From JABDMH01 sp965223165 (lineage in GTDB: Bacteria; Bacteroidota; Bacteroidia; Chitinophagales; Saprospiraceae): DNA of 64,000 nucleotides. Below the pieces are notes generated by a model that was given only the letters and a program-made list of their open reading frames with translations, was not told the DNA's origin and ran no database searches. Below, piece after piece: positions 38,032-46,635 of this stretch. The number at the start of each line of letters is the position of its first letter. Positions within the stretch are counted from its first letter, which is position 1. The translations under genes were made by a program, and so were the position numbers. The stretch covers positions 496,001 to 560,000 of the forward strand of contig CBDCVQ010000020.1 in the NCBI GenBank assembly GCA_965223165.1, in the 5' to 3' direction.

Positions 38032-38415
38032 TTATGGTTCGGTGCCGTTTTCCGTATGGAGGCAGGTGTATCTCAGCTTCACTTTCTTTACCCTTCCCAG
38101 GGTAATCGTGCTGAGCAATACATGTCCCAGGGCCACCTTGTATTCTATGGAATGGAAGCCCCCCGATGAGCAGGGCTGAATCAGTTCGAATTTTCCCTGC
38201 GTGAAGCTTAGACAGACGGTGGTGTCTACTCGATGGACTTCTTGATGTCGGAAAAAGCCAGGCTCCATATTGGAGAGATCGGGCACCGCCTTACCCTCCT
38301 TGTTGGTCAACCTGACCGTATAGCAGGAAGGCAAGGTAAGGAGCAAGAGAAAAATAATGACGGTAGCGGAAAGTCGGGCGATCCCGGGATGCACGCGTCG
38401 CGGTGTAGTCTCCAT
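38032..38415 (-). CDS. Bor-like small lipoprotein
   Basis: 127 residues with a membrane segment and lipobox (LLLLTLPSCYT). The mature part (VHRVDTTVCLSFTQGKFELI, then SIEYKVALGHVLLSTITLG, then KLRYTC) has the layout of Bor/Iss-type lipoproteins, including the hydrophobic glycine-rich centre and late Cys. Family assignment is tentative. Probably cotranscribed with the FAD oxidase 10 bases downstream. Confidence 0.55.
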   Translation of the reverse strand: METTPRRVHPGIARLSATVIIFLLLLTLPSCYTVRLTNKEGKAVPDLSNMEPGFFRHQEVHRVDTTVCLSFTQGKFELIQPCSSGGFHSIEYKVALGHVLLSTITLGRVKKVKLRYTCLHTENGTEP

Positions 38416-38441
38416 GAACAGCGAATTTTTGAGTTGAAGGT

Positions 38442-38495
38442 CTAGTACAGCTTCGCAATAAATCTGTTGCTAGTTCTAACGCGAAGCTCTCCTAG
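38442..38495. repeat. Short (54 bp) relative of the dispersed inverted-repeat element
   Basis: It reads ctagtacagcttcgc at the left and gcgaagctctcctag at the right, with ttgctagttcta between, like the shared start of copies 1 and 2. It looks like a minimal or internally deleted copy. Confidence 0.55.
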
Positions 38496-38844
38496 GATTG
38501 CTATTCTTAATGACGATGGGAAGCGAGAGGTCACCCACCCCAACAAAAATTTCACGATCTCACCAGCGAAGGCCAAATACCCCAGCTATCCGATTCAGGA
38601 CCATCTCTAAATTGATCTTCAAGCTCTTTCGTCGCTGCAGAGAGCCAGCGACAAACAACCCAAACCGTCACTCCTGCTTACCCAAAGGCACATCTATGGC
38701 CACTGGGGTAAGCACGATCCCACCACCTTTCTTTCCTCTTCCATCACATCATACTTGCGGGGTCGGAAAAGTCGCTTGCGAGCAATACTTACCTACTTGC
38801 AATCTACGCTGCAGCAGGACCTGGGGATCTGGCCAACTCATCTG
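38496..38844. other. Gap of about 350 bases
   Basis: Downstream of the GNAT gene and upstream of the Bor-like gene; no supported gene or site seen. Confidence 0.4.
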
Positions 38845-39945
38845 CTAGGTAAAACTACAATCGGCATCTCCATCCTGAATCTCAAAGTCTCCCTCGGACT
38901 CCTCAAAATTGAGGATCGATCCAATAATGTAATTCCTCTTCACCTGCCGCCTGATCAGCGCTGGAGACCGCCTCTCCTCAATCGCATCGATCAGTGGCAA
39001 GTTAAACGTGGTGAACGTTTTGATTCTCCATCGTACGATGTGATAATTAATTACCTCAACTACCGATCGGACATCCCCATCGTGATAGCAATAGGGGAGT
39101 TTCAAGCGTCGATCTCTTTTTGCGAAAATCAAAAAGGCGATCAGATTGCCCCCCGAACCATACACCTTAACCGGGACAAAATCAAAGGATTTATCTACAG
39201 CGGAAAAATGATACTTTTTTGCATACCTATCACCATCCGGTGCGGGCAATACCCAGGGATTCTTAATGATCCAATTCAATTCCTCTGCCCTCCTCTTAAA
39301 AATCTCCCTCTCCTGCCTTTCTTTCAAAAATTGATCAATCTCGTCGTCGATGACATTGACATATTCCAGTTGCAGCTGCCCCAATCGACCGGAATAAAAA
39401 TGAAAACGCAGATCGAATAAACCATTGATGGCCCCATCTATCCACCGAAGCACCCGCTTATTATTCGCAAAAAACCGGCGCTTAGGAGGTAATAATTTTT
39501 CCAAATCCGATCGTACGTATAGACGGATACCCCCCTTCGTCGGCAGGTCATTAAAAATGCCTGATTTATCGTACAAGCGCTTTGCCGGACCGGTAAATTC
39601 TGTCACTAACAATCGGCCCTGCCAACAATCAATGCAACGTTGCAATAATTGAAATGCGATCTGCCTACCCCGAAATCGAATGTCCACCCACAAGCAGCTT
39701 AACCAACCGCAGGCTTCTACGCTGTCCTTGTGATAGATAGCGTCGGGGAGCACACCCAGGTACCCCACCAGCTGCTCATCGGCATAGGCTAATAATAGCA
39801 GCGTATCGTCTTCTCCGGCTCTTGGGTTTTCTATATGCGACAACGCCCGGTGCCTGGTTATCGGTATGTACTCCAGGTTGCAGTATTCCTCCGAATAGAT
39901 AAAGTCGCGCAAAGACTTCTTGTTGAGCTGCCTGATCTCTATCAT
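38845..39945 (-). CDS. GNAT-like acyltransferase of a surface-glycan pathway
   Basis: 366 residues. The first 110 or so fit an acetyltransferase fold: DTLLLLAYADEQLVGYLGVL, ACGWLSCLWVDIRFRGRQIA (acetyl-CoA loop RxxGxxx-like) and LLVTEFTGPAKRLYDKSG. The rest is an additional domain ending in a part I do not recognise. Its ATG overlaps the stop of the polysaccharide deacetylase gene (ATGA), so both are made together, suggesting glycan or lipid modification. Acceptor unknown. Confidence 0.7.
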   Translation of the reverse strand: MIEIRQLNKKSLRDFIYSEEYCNLEYIPITRHRALSHIENPRAGEDDTLLLLAYADEQLVGYLGVLPDAIYHKDSVEACGWLSCLWVDIRFRGRQIAFQLLQRCIDCWQGRLLVTEFTGPAKRLYDKSGIFNDLPTKGGIRLYVRSDLEKLLPPKRRFFANNKRVLRWIDGAINGLFDLRFHFYSGRLGQLQLEYVNVIDDEIDQFLKERQEREIFKRRAEELNWIIKNPWVLPAPDGDRYAKKYHFSAVDKSFDFVPVKVYGSGGNLIAFLIFAKRDRRLKLPYCYHDGDVRSVVEVINYHIVRWRIKTFTTFNLPLIDAIEERRSPALIRRQVKRNYIIGSILNFEESEGDFEIQDGDADCSFT

Positions 39946-40955
39946 GTTCTTCTAATCACATTTTTCCCAAAGGGCATCTTCATCAAGTAATAAAGCAGCT
40001 CGGCGCTTGCAATTCCTCTGCCGGACAAATGTGCCATTTCGAATTGAATCCGCTGAAAGTGGTTAGGTGCCTCGTCTGACTTCTGGCCAGCACAACCGAA
40101 GGTACAGTCCACGATATTTTTCTCTGCCAAATGGTCAAAAAATCTTCGAGACACTTTGTAGTCCGTAAAGGGAAAAGCAAATATTCTGTAATTCAATGAA
40201 AATTTGCCACAAACATCGGCTACGCTTTCCCTGGTCTGCTCCACCTGTTGATCAAAATCAATATACTGATATTCGGGATGGTCGACACTATGGGCACCAA
40301 ATTGAAACCCTTGCTCCAATAGGCGCTCGACCTGAGTGGTCGTCAGATAAGGCTTTTCCTTCGCAAGGAAATCCTCAAAACTAACATCCAAACGCTCGGC
40401 TGCCAGGTCCAGGAGCTCCTTCTGCTCATATCCCACGGATAGCAAACTATGCGCGATGTTGTCTGGTTGGTCAAATAAGTCCGCCATCACCGTCCCCAAG
40501 TGGGCCTTGGTCTGGATAATGTCCATCAGCAAGCTCGCTTTATGCCGGTAGAACAAGTCCTTGTTGTCCACGAATCCGCTGTTGAGAAAGCAGATGGCGG
40601 GGATCCCTTTCCGCCTAAGTATGGGGGCGATGACATCATGAAACTCCCGCAATCCATCATCAAAAGACAGCAAAAATGCGGGCTTAGGCGGGCTCGCCTG
40701 CTCCTTGGCCAACGCTCGAAACGTATGATAATCAACGGGCTCGTAGTACTTCAGCAGAAAGTCCAAATCGTCCTCAAAAGCCCGGGTGCCCTTGACCGCA
40801 TATAGATGCTTAATGTGGGGCAGCTCCACATCGGAGATGACATGGTAGGTAGGAAGTATCCATCGCTGGCCGGAAAGTCTTTGCAACAGCCGATGGGGCA
40901 GCAAACGCACCGCTCCCTGCATCAGATGTATCACTTTTTCTCGGTAACCGGCCAT
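39942..40955 (-). CDS. NodB-type polysaccharide deacetylase
   Basis: 337 residues. The NodB catalytic set is visible: LLSFDDGLREF near residue 95 (Asp-Asp metal and base motif) and FGAHSVDHPEY near 215 (His-x3-His metal ligands). The FAFPFTDY strand also belongs to the fold. No signal peptide is apparent, but an N-terminal amphipathic or hydrophobic stretch (HLMQGAVRLLPHRLL) may associate with the membrane. It likely removes N-acetyl groups from a cell-surface glycan precursor. Translationally coupled to the acyltransferase gene. Confidence 0.88.
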   Translation of the reverse strand: MAGYREKVIHLMQGAVRLLPHRLLQRLSGQRWILPTYHVISDVELPHIKHLYAVKGTRAFEDDLDFLLKYYEPVDYHTFRALAKEQASPPKPAFLLSFDDGLREFHDVIAPILRRKGIPAICFLNSGFVDNKDLFYRHKASLLMDIIQTKAHLGTVMADLFDQPDNIAHSLLSVGYEQKELLDLAAERLDVSFEDFLAKEKPYLTTTQVERLLEQGFQFGAHSVDHPEYQYIDFDQQVEQTRESVADVCGKFSLNYRIFAFPFTDYKVSRRFFDHLAEKNIVDCTFGCAGQKSDEAPNHFQRIQFEMAHLSGRGIASAELLYYLMKMPFGKNVIRRT

Positions 40956-41568
40956 GGGCGGATCTCAATGCATCTCTATTGCTGAAACTGTTCCATTAGA
41001 GGTACGACGACCTGATGGTATCATCTATCACAAGACAGTGAGGTCTCAAGGTACGGTAAGACGTGGAGAATCTCCACTATCGGGTTGGTTTCGGAGGACG
41101 CCCCTGCCGTTCCCCAAACACCACCGATTGATGGTGGAGCCCATGGCGTGTGCGGATCCCGGCAGTGCGGCCGACACGAGCCCGACACTGCTTCAATTTT
41201 TCACCTTGCGCTGCCTCGAACACGCACCGCCCTGGAAATTTTCTGTTTCTAATGTGGCGCAGTTGCGACCTGTCTCAGTAAGGAGCTCGATAAGCGGCTA
41301 GATTGGTGATGAGAATATCCCAACGTTTAGAAAGCAGAGCTGCCCGTAGCAGATACAGTTTTTCTCCTACTTCTTTGTGCCAAAAGGTCGAGGCATTTTG
41401 AATCGCAGGTTTATGATTCTTCGAATGCCAGATTCTACGATGCCGCTACCACATATCAGGTTTCTTGCTGATAATCAGCGTATTGTATCTTTGATCTGTG
41501 CTTATCCAGATATTCGATCCAGCGTGTTATTAGGGCTGAAGGTCGTTTATAGATTGTGTTACAGAGCG
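40956..41568. other. Gap of about 600 bases, possibly with decayed coding sequence
   Basis: No frame here looks like a real gene. An open frame from 41377 runs into the next entry, but its first 64 codons have an unusual composition and are not convincing. Confidence 0.4.
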
Positions 41569-41898
41569 ATGGGCGTGCTCAAGGATGGCAGGTCCATCAC
41601 CGGCTACCGCATCCGCATCATCAATAATGACTATAAAGCCCGAAAAAGGCTCCAGAGCGACCAAGCCCGTATTGTGGAGTTCCACAAATCCTATTCCCGC
41701 CGTGTCGACCTCGCTACACACAACACCCTCTTTCTCCCGTCCCTCGGCAACTGGTGTAAAAAGTACGGCACCGATCCGGTCATCGAAAAGCTCGAGTCCA
41801 TCTCCGCATACGTCCGCAAGGCCGACGGCAAAAAGAAGATCAACTACATGCAGACCGCTGTCTACAGCGAGTTTGAGAAAAAGGAAGCGGAGCAGTAG
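41569..41898 (+). CDS. Small basic protein of unknown family
   Basis: 109 residues from ATG 41569; the frame is open back to 41377. The product is basic and mostly polar helix: GYRIRIINNDYKARKRLQSD, then VDLATHNTLFLPSLGNWCKK and VIEKLESISAYVRKADGKKK. I do not recognise it. The local codons are more GC-rich than the flanks, which suggests a real gene in otherwise non-coding DNA. Confidence 0.45.
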   Translation: MGVLKDGRSITGYRIRIINNDYKARKRLQSDQARIVEFHKSYSRRVDLATHNTLFLPSLGNWCKKYGTDPVIEKLESISAYVRKADGKKKINYMQTAVYSEFEKKEAEQ

Positions 41899-42443
41899 GG
41901 TAGCGGATGACTTCTTTGTTAATTGGCCTGAACAACGGCCCTCCTAGTACTATGTCTTTCATCGCGAGTTCTATAGGCGCTGAGCCACATAATGCCGACC
42001 AAATCCACGCACGAGCGCTTCTCATCTCCCATAAATTAGGCATTGTCCCAGAGGTGCCCTCCGAGGCAGGGCTCGATATCCATTGGTGTCAGAACAGGGT
42101 ATTGTGGATCTACATGATGACTATCCGGGTGCACAAAATACCTCGTATTCTCGGATGGACAAGAGTGGGCCCCTCCTCCCCAACAATCATTAATCGGAGC
42201 AAAAACCTGACCCAGGGTGGGGTCCCACTTCTAGTTCAAAAGCTGGGCACCTTCATCAGTCATTCCACATTTCAAAGTGTTGTCGCCTGCAACATTCGTC
42301 GCAATTCTACCGCTTGTAAAGGAGTTTACAACCAATCACCCTTCACCACACTCTAGCATTGAACCATGAATACAATTCAATTTCCTGGGTTACCTATCCG
42401 ACATAACATTCACTAATAAGGGATTCTGATCGCTTCTGAAAAG
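41899..42443. other. Gap of about 540 bases
   Basis: Scattered short frames only; no RNA gene or repeat recognised. Confidence 0.4.
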
Positions 42444-43106
42444 ATGAAAAGACAAGCTATTACCAAGGACATACTCATTGTGATAATGCCTCTCTTGGTG
42501 GCAGGTCTCACGGTTTTTTTCTCAACCAAATCTAAGCAACAAGCACTTCAGCAAAGTGGTCAAATCGAGACCGCAAAAATTATCATAAGCCTGATGGAAG
42601 ACATCCTGAAAGGAGGTGAAAACGCACATCTTGCAAAAATCGCATTTGAAAATGTTCCAATGACTGAGTCTCAGCAGCAACAGCTCGCCACATTTCTAGA
42701 AGAAAAAGTAGGTGGATCCGACAGAATCTCGCAGCCAACTCACCTTGTTGATCTGGACACGACATTTCCCATACTTCTAGACAAACTGTTCGACGATCGG
42801 CCCGAAGTCCGTAGACAGGCATACACTGATACGCGAGACTATCTCAAGGCTAATCCCGATACCAGCATTATCGCTCAGATGTTTGATAAAGTGCGCAGTA
42901 ACCCCTTCAACATAAAGGGGCGATCAAATGTGCTCTCGATAGTGTCAAGCGCTGACTCTCATCTTTTACTTTCATCACAAAATCGACTGCAAGAGGAACT
43001 GCGGTGGATAGCAGACCTTGAAAAGAAGAGTCCCAGCTATGCTATCGGTCCGCAAACAAAAGGCTGGATGAATGACCTCGAAAATCGACTGCATACTCAA
43101 AACTAA
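42444..43106 (+). CDS. Single-helix membrane-anchored protein of unknown function
   Basis: 220 residues. One N-terminal membrane helix (ILIVIMPLLVAGLTVFF) is followed by a polar, mostly helical soluble part (LLDKLFDDRPEVRRQAYTDT, RSNVLSIVSSADSHLLLSSQ). The pattern FDDRPEVRRQAYTDTRDYLK resembles a HEAT-like repeat. No enzyme motif. It precedes the nuclease-protease gene on the same strand by about 340 bases; a functional link is possible but unproven. Confidence 0.6.
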   Translation: MKRQAITKDILIVIMPLLVAGLTVFFSTKSKQQALQQSGQIETAKIIISLMEDILKGGENAHLAKIAFENVPMTESQQQQLATFLEEKVGGSDRISQPTHLVDLDTTFPILLDKLFDDRPEVRRQAYTDTRDYLKANPDTSIIAQMFDKVRSNPFNIKGRSNVLSIVSSADSHLLLSSQNRLQEELRWIADLEKKSPSYAIGPQTKGWMNDLENRLHTQN

Positions 43107-43448
43107 GAGATCATCACTGGCTCCTCCTTGCCCCGTGCCACTCCTACCCTTAGCCGACATGGTAACGCCTCTAGACATCCGGTCTGGTAGATTTTCAGAA
43201 GATGTCACCTGACTTAAAGGGACTGAAAGCTTCATTTCAATCCGTTTTAGGGACTGGCGGCCGGGTAGGAAGCTTGCACTTCAGATCACCAGCATACAGA
43301 GGCACCATAAACAGATTGCCTGACAACTAAATGATCTCCCCCGGCCTGGATCTGGGTTACTTCTTAGACTTCTGCACATTAAGAGCAGGGGCAAGGCAGC
43401 CCTTTGATCGTGGCAGCCTTCCGCTATCTACTCAATCAATCTATCATT
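43107..43448. other. Gap of about 340 bases
   Basis: Upstream region of the nuclease-protease gene; no promoter box or repeat that I can support. Confidence 0.4.
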
Positions 43449-45653
43449 ATGGCCCGTTTGCCCTACACCGTACCCTACGATCCTGATTTCCTTGGAGCAG
43501 GCTTTTCGGTTCCTTTACCACAAAACTGCTGCAAAGGCTGCCTCTTCAACAGCGGTCAGGTCATCGATTACATACATTTCTCCCTGGTACAGCATGCCGA
43601 TCGCCGCTCTGCCCTCTTCACCGCACACAATGTAGATGCCTCCCAGCTCAAGAGCGTCTCCCGCACTGGCTGGGATACAGACCCCCGCATTAGCCTTCAG
43701 TATCAGACCGACAATGCCGCCTATGCCAGCAATCCTTGGGACCGTGGTCACCTGGTACGTAGGGCCGCAGTGGCATGGGGAGACGTACAAAGAGCCAAAG
43801 ATGCCAGCGATTCGACATTCTACTATCCCGTGGCTGCTATGCAGCATGCGACATTCAATCAGAGTGACAGCAAGTGGTTAGGACTGGAGAACTGGATTCT
43901 GCAGAAGGCTGGCGATATCAGCGACCGACTTTGTGTATTCACCGGCCCAATCTATACCAAGATAGATCAATTTCACAGGGGTTATAGGATACCCTCAGCC
44001 TTCTTTAAGATCGTAGTGCTTCGCGATCCTACTGCCGCAGGCAATGATCTCTCGGCACTTGGCATAGTCATGACCCAAAATGAGGGTTGGCGTTTATGGC
44101 GCAATCGGCGCATCGACAATCTCGAGCCTTACCTAGTGGGCATTCAAGATATCGAGGCGTACACAGGCCTGCACTTTGGCGAGCTTTCTCAGCTCGATGA
44201 GTTCAATTGGAGACAGGTACAGTTTCGAGATCGCACGCTCATGCATCCCATCAAGATCGACGGTCCAGAGGACATTCTCTTCATGGGCGATCGGCGTCGG
44301 GCAAGAGGAGGAGCCACAGCCACACGCAGGAACACCGATCATTACCACCCACCAGTCCTCGGTGGTCAGATAGACGCAGACTGCCCAGACTGTGACAAGA
44401 AGCGCTCCAGGGCCGACAAGAGGATACAATCCTTGAGCCGCCAGGTAGATGCTCTGACAGGCTTCGTCGAGGAGCTTCTCGAAGACAATCGGGGTAACTT
44501 TAAGAAGGTAGTCATCGATCGGCTGACCAATCGATTCATTAGGGTAGTAGGTGGCCGTATCGTATCATTTGGAGACTTCCCCGAGTGCGCAGCAGTTGGC
44601 AATGATCAAGATTGGTTCTGTACAGGTGTGTTAATCAGGAAGAATGTAGTTCTCACAGCGGCACACTGCGCACCAGACATTACAAGAGTATTCCTGGGTG
44701 GTAGGCAGATCAGCGATCTGGCTGCTGGACAGATCATAGAGGTCACCGCCGTGCATGTACATCCTGACTATCGGCGCCATCAGGTACCCTCCCATGATAT
44801 CGCCCTACTTGTCCTGAGCCAGGACGCAGACCATGAGCCAGTGCAGGTAGCAACTTCCGAGACGGTAGATAAGGAGGACAATATGATGTTGGTCGGTTTT
44901 GGCAGCGACGATCCCAATGGTATGACAGGCTACGGCACCAAAAGGATGGCAGATGCCGTCCGGACTGCCACCTTCGATCTACCGAGCGAGCAGATCCAAC
45001 GGTTACAGTATACGCATGGTTTTCACCACGCTTATGAGTTTCACACAGGTAGAAGGGGTCTGGGAGTAGATACCTGTTATGGCGATAGTGGTGGGCCTGC
45101 ATATATCATTGCCGACGGTGGCCGCACCGTAGCAGGACTGACCTCAAGGGCCGCATTCTCAGTTGACTTACCTTGCGGTGATGGAGGCGTGTATACCCGC
45201 ATCGATCCCTATCTTCCTTGGATTGAGTCAGTCCTCGCTGGCCAAGACTCTGAGCCCCCTGGCGAGAGAGATGCAGTGGGGGTGTACATAGCTGCAGCGT
45301 TACCAAATCCAGCCGGTCCAGATCCAGGCCATGAGTGGATTGAGATCAAGAACATATCTGCCGCATCAATCGACATTTCAGACTACACTTTGGCTGACAA
45401 GCAAGGAGGTCGCATCCCACTGTCAGGTGTCATTGATCCCGCTGCGTCTCTGAGGATTTTTGTACCCCGTGATAGTTCTGTCAAGCTGGCCAATAAGGGC
45501 GATAATATTGTGCTGAGTCAGGGCGACGCAATCCTGCACAAGGTCAGCTACGCAGCCGCTGGCTCGGGTCAGATCATTACATTTGACCCCCCGCCGCTAC
45601 CCGATGGTCCCGACGATGGAGGAGAGCAGGAAACCGGTGCGGATCCCTGCTAG
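43449..45653 (+). CDS. Three-domain fusion: DRGH nuclease, trypsin-like protease, lamin-tail domain
   Basis: 734 residues from ATG 43449 (a TTG at 43404 is in frame but less plausible). Domain 1 is a DNA/RNA non-specific endonuclease: NPWDRGHLVRR near residue 98 holds the catalytic His, and FNQSDSKWLGLENW holds the metal Asn. A linker with CPDC near 311 and a coiled coil (RIQSLSRQVDALTGFVEELL) follows. Domain 2 is a chymotrypsin-fold protease with a full triad: VLTAAHC near 402, HDIALLVL near 449 and CYGDSGGPAY near 544. Domain 3, about 610-715, fits a lamin-tail (LTD) Ig fold (HEWIEIKNISAASIDISDY). No signal peptide is seen. It may be an intracellular effector in which the protease frees or controls the nuclease. 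An exported degradative enzyme is the other option. Confidence 0.85.
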   Translation: MARLPYTVPYDPDFLGAGFSVPLPQNCCKGCLFNSGQVIDYIHFSLVQHADRRSALFTAHNVDASQLKSVSRTGWDTDPRISLQYQTDNAAYASNPWDRGHLVRRAAVAWGDVQRAKDASDSTFYYPVAAMQHATFNQSDSKWLGLENWILQKAGDISDRLCVFTGPIYTKIDQFHRGYRIPSAFFKIVVLRDPTAAGNDLSALGIVMTQNEGWRLWRNRRIDNLEPYLVGIQDIEAYTGLHFGELSQLDEFNWRQVQFRDRTLMHPIKIDGPEDILFMGDRRRARGGATATRRNTDHYHPPVLGGQIDADCPDCDKKRSRADKRIQSLSRQVDALTGFVEELLEDNRGNFKKVVIDRLTNRFIRVVGGRIVSFGDFPECAAVGNDQDWFCTGVLIRKNVVLTAAHCAPDITRVFLGGRQISDLAAGQIIEVTAVHVHPDYRRHQVPSHDIALLVLSQDADHEPVQVATSETVDKEDNMMLVGFGSDDPNGMTGYGTKRMADAVRTATFDLPSEQIQRLQYTHGFHHAYEFHTGRRGLGVDTCYGDSGGPAYIIADGGRTVAGLTSRAAFSVDLPCGDGGVYTRIDPYLPWIESVLAGQDSEPPGERDAVGVYIAAALPNPAGPDPGHEWIEIKNISAASIDISDYTLADKQGGRIPLSGVIDPAASLRIFVPRDSSVKLANKGDNIVLSQGDAILHKVSYAAAGSGQIITFDPPPLPDGPDDGGEQETGADPC

Positions 45654-45826
45654 TGTTTCGTCGTATAAATAAGTATACGACATGGCTAGGCTATCTGGTG
45701 CCTGATCGAAGAAGCCAAACCGCACATAGCCTTCGCTACCCGACAGCTATCGGGGGCCTTGGATGATGAAGAGCAGGTGCCAGAGAGTCAGACAGGGTGT
45801 GCAGTTATTTGTGCGACGAAACACTA
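45651..45826. repeat. 176-bp element with perfect 13-bp terminal inverted repeats
   Basis: Left end tagtgtttcgtcg at 45651-45663 and right end cgacgaaacacta at 45814-45826 are exact reverse complements. Next to the left end is a second palindrome (gtcgtata-aataag-tatacgac), and the interior has cccga-cagcta-tcggg at 45739-45754. No open frame is inside, so it would be non-autonomous. The first three bases of the left repeat are the stop codon of the nuclease-protease gene. Confidence 0.7.
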
Positions 45827-46121
45827 ACTAGTCCTTCTGCCTCAGGACAATGAGAGCCTGCACAAAGCCAGTCTGAACAGCCCCTGGTCTCCTGGTTTTA
45901 ACTAGACCGCAGGGCTACGAAAAGGGTAGAGATAGTGGCCTCCTCATCCAGTGACAATGCCTAACTATGCGATTCCTGTTCGTCAGGCCAATGCTTTGCT
46001 TTCGGCTTCCTTCAACCATATCCTCTCAGATATAATCTTGCCGTTCAGCTAGTGCTTCCCCTTGCCGGGTGCACAGAGGACTTGCACCTCCGAGTATTTG
46101 CGCCCTGCCGGGCGCACAAAC
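45827..46121. other. Gap between the element and the tRNA terminator
   Basis: About 300 bases with two copies of a tgccggg(t/c)gcaca motif (near 46062 and 46106); no gene. Confidence 0.4.
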
Positions 46122-46158
46122 AAAAAATCCTCAGCAATCTATTGATATACTGAGGATT
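46122..46158 (-). terminator. Rho-independent terminator of tRNA-Arg
   Basis: On the minus strand AATCCTCAG (46158-46150) pairs with CTGAGGATT (46134-46126), a perfect 9-bp stem with a 15-base loop, followed by a T run (complement of 46127-46122). It sits 15 bases downstream of the tRNA 3' end. Confidence 0.85.
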
Positions 46159-46172
46159 ACGTTCTTGCTTAG

Positions 46173-46246
46173 TGACCGCGGGAGGACTCGAACCCCCAAC
46201 CCTCTGATCCGAAGTCAGATATTCTATCCAATTGAACTACGCGGCC
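46173..46246 (-). tRNA. tRNA-Arg, anticodon TCG
   Basis: The minus strand folds as a complete cloverleaf. The acceptor arm is GGCCGCG with CGCGGTC (one G-U), the discriminator is A, the anticodon stem is TCTGA/TCAGA with loop CTTCGGA, and the T loop is GTTCGAGTC. The anticodon TCG reads CGA and probably other CGN Arg codons. CCA is not encoded, and a terminator follows. Confidence 0.95.
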
Positions 46247-46453
46247 TACTTTGACCTGCCCGTTGGCAGGGGGCACAAAAATAGTTGAAATCTTTGACTT
46301 GAACCAAAACTCTACCAGACTGCCCAGGGCTTTCGTATGATCATGGCTTCAGGGTGACCGTGAACTAGCCATGGCGTTTGGTGGGCACGTCAAACGCGGC
46401 CTGATCTGGACTGTGTGGTCTTTTGAGACTAGTTGCCATTGGGATAACTCAAC

Positions 46454-46492
46454 CACGGCCACCTGGCCGTGTCAGGCGTCCTCGCCTGACAC
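46454..46492. repeat. Two overlapping perfect hairpins
   Basis: CACGGCCA-CC-TGGCCGTG (46454-46471, 8-bp stem) runs into GTGTCAGGCG-TCCT-CGCCTGACAC (46469-46492, 10-bp stem). They share GTG, so only one can form fully at a time. There is no T run, so terminator function is not obvious. They lie between the tRNA and the M15 peptidase gene. Confidence 0.7.
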
Positions 46493-46635
46493 ATACTAGC
46501 AAGGTTTTGCTATGGAGTTCTCGTCTGAGAGCGTTCACCTACTAAACAAGGGTGCAGTCTATGCCGGAAACTTACCGGTTATTGCTATTGATCCCTGCTC
46601 GTCGTATCTTCTGCAAGAACTAACCCCCCAATCAC

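Noticed and set aside
41377..41568. Upstream extension of the small basic protein
   Set aside because: Possible transposase-like N-terminus, but composition and lack of motifs do not support it; start placed at 41569.
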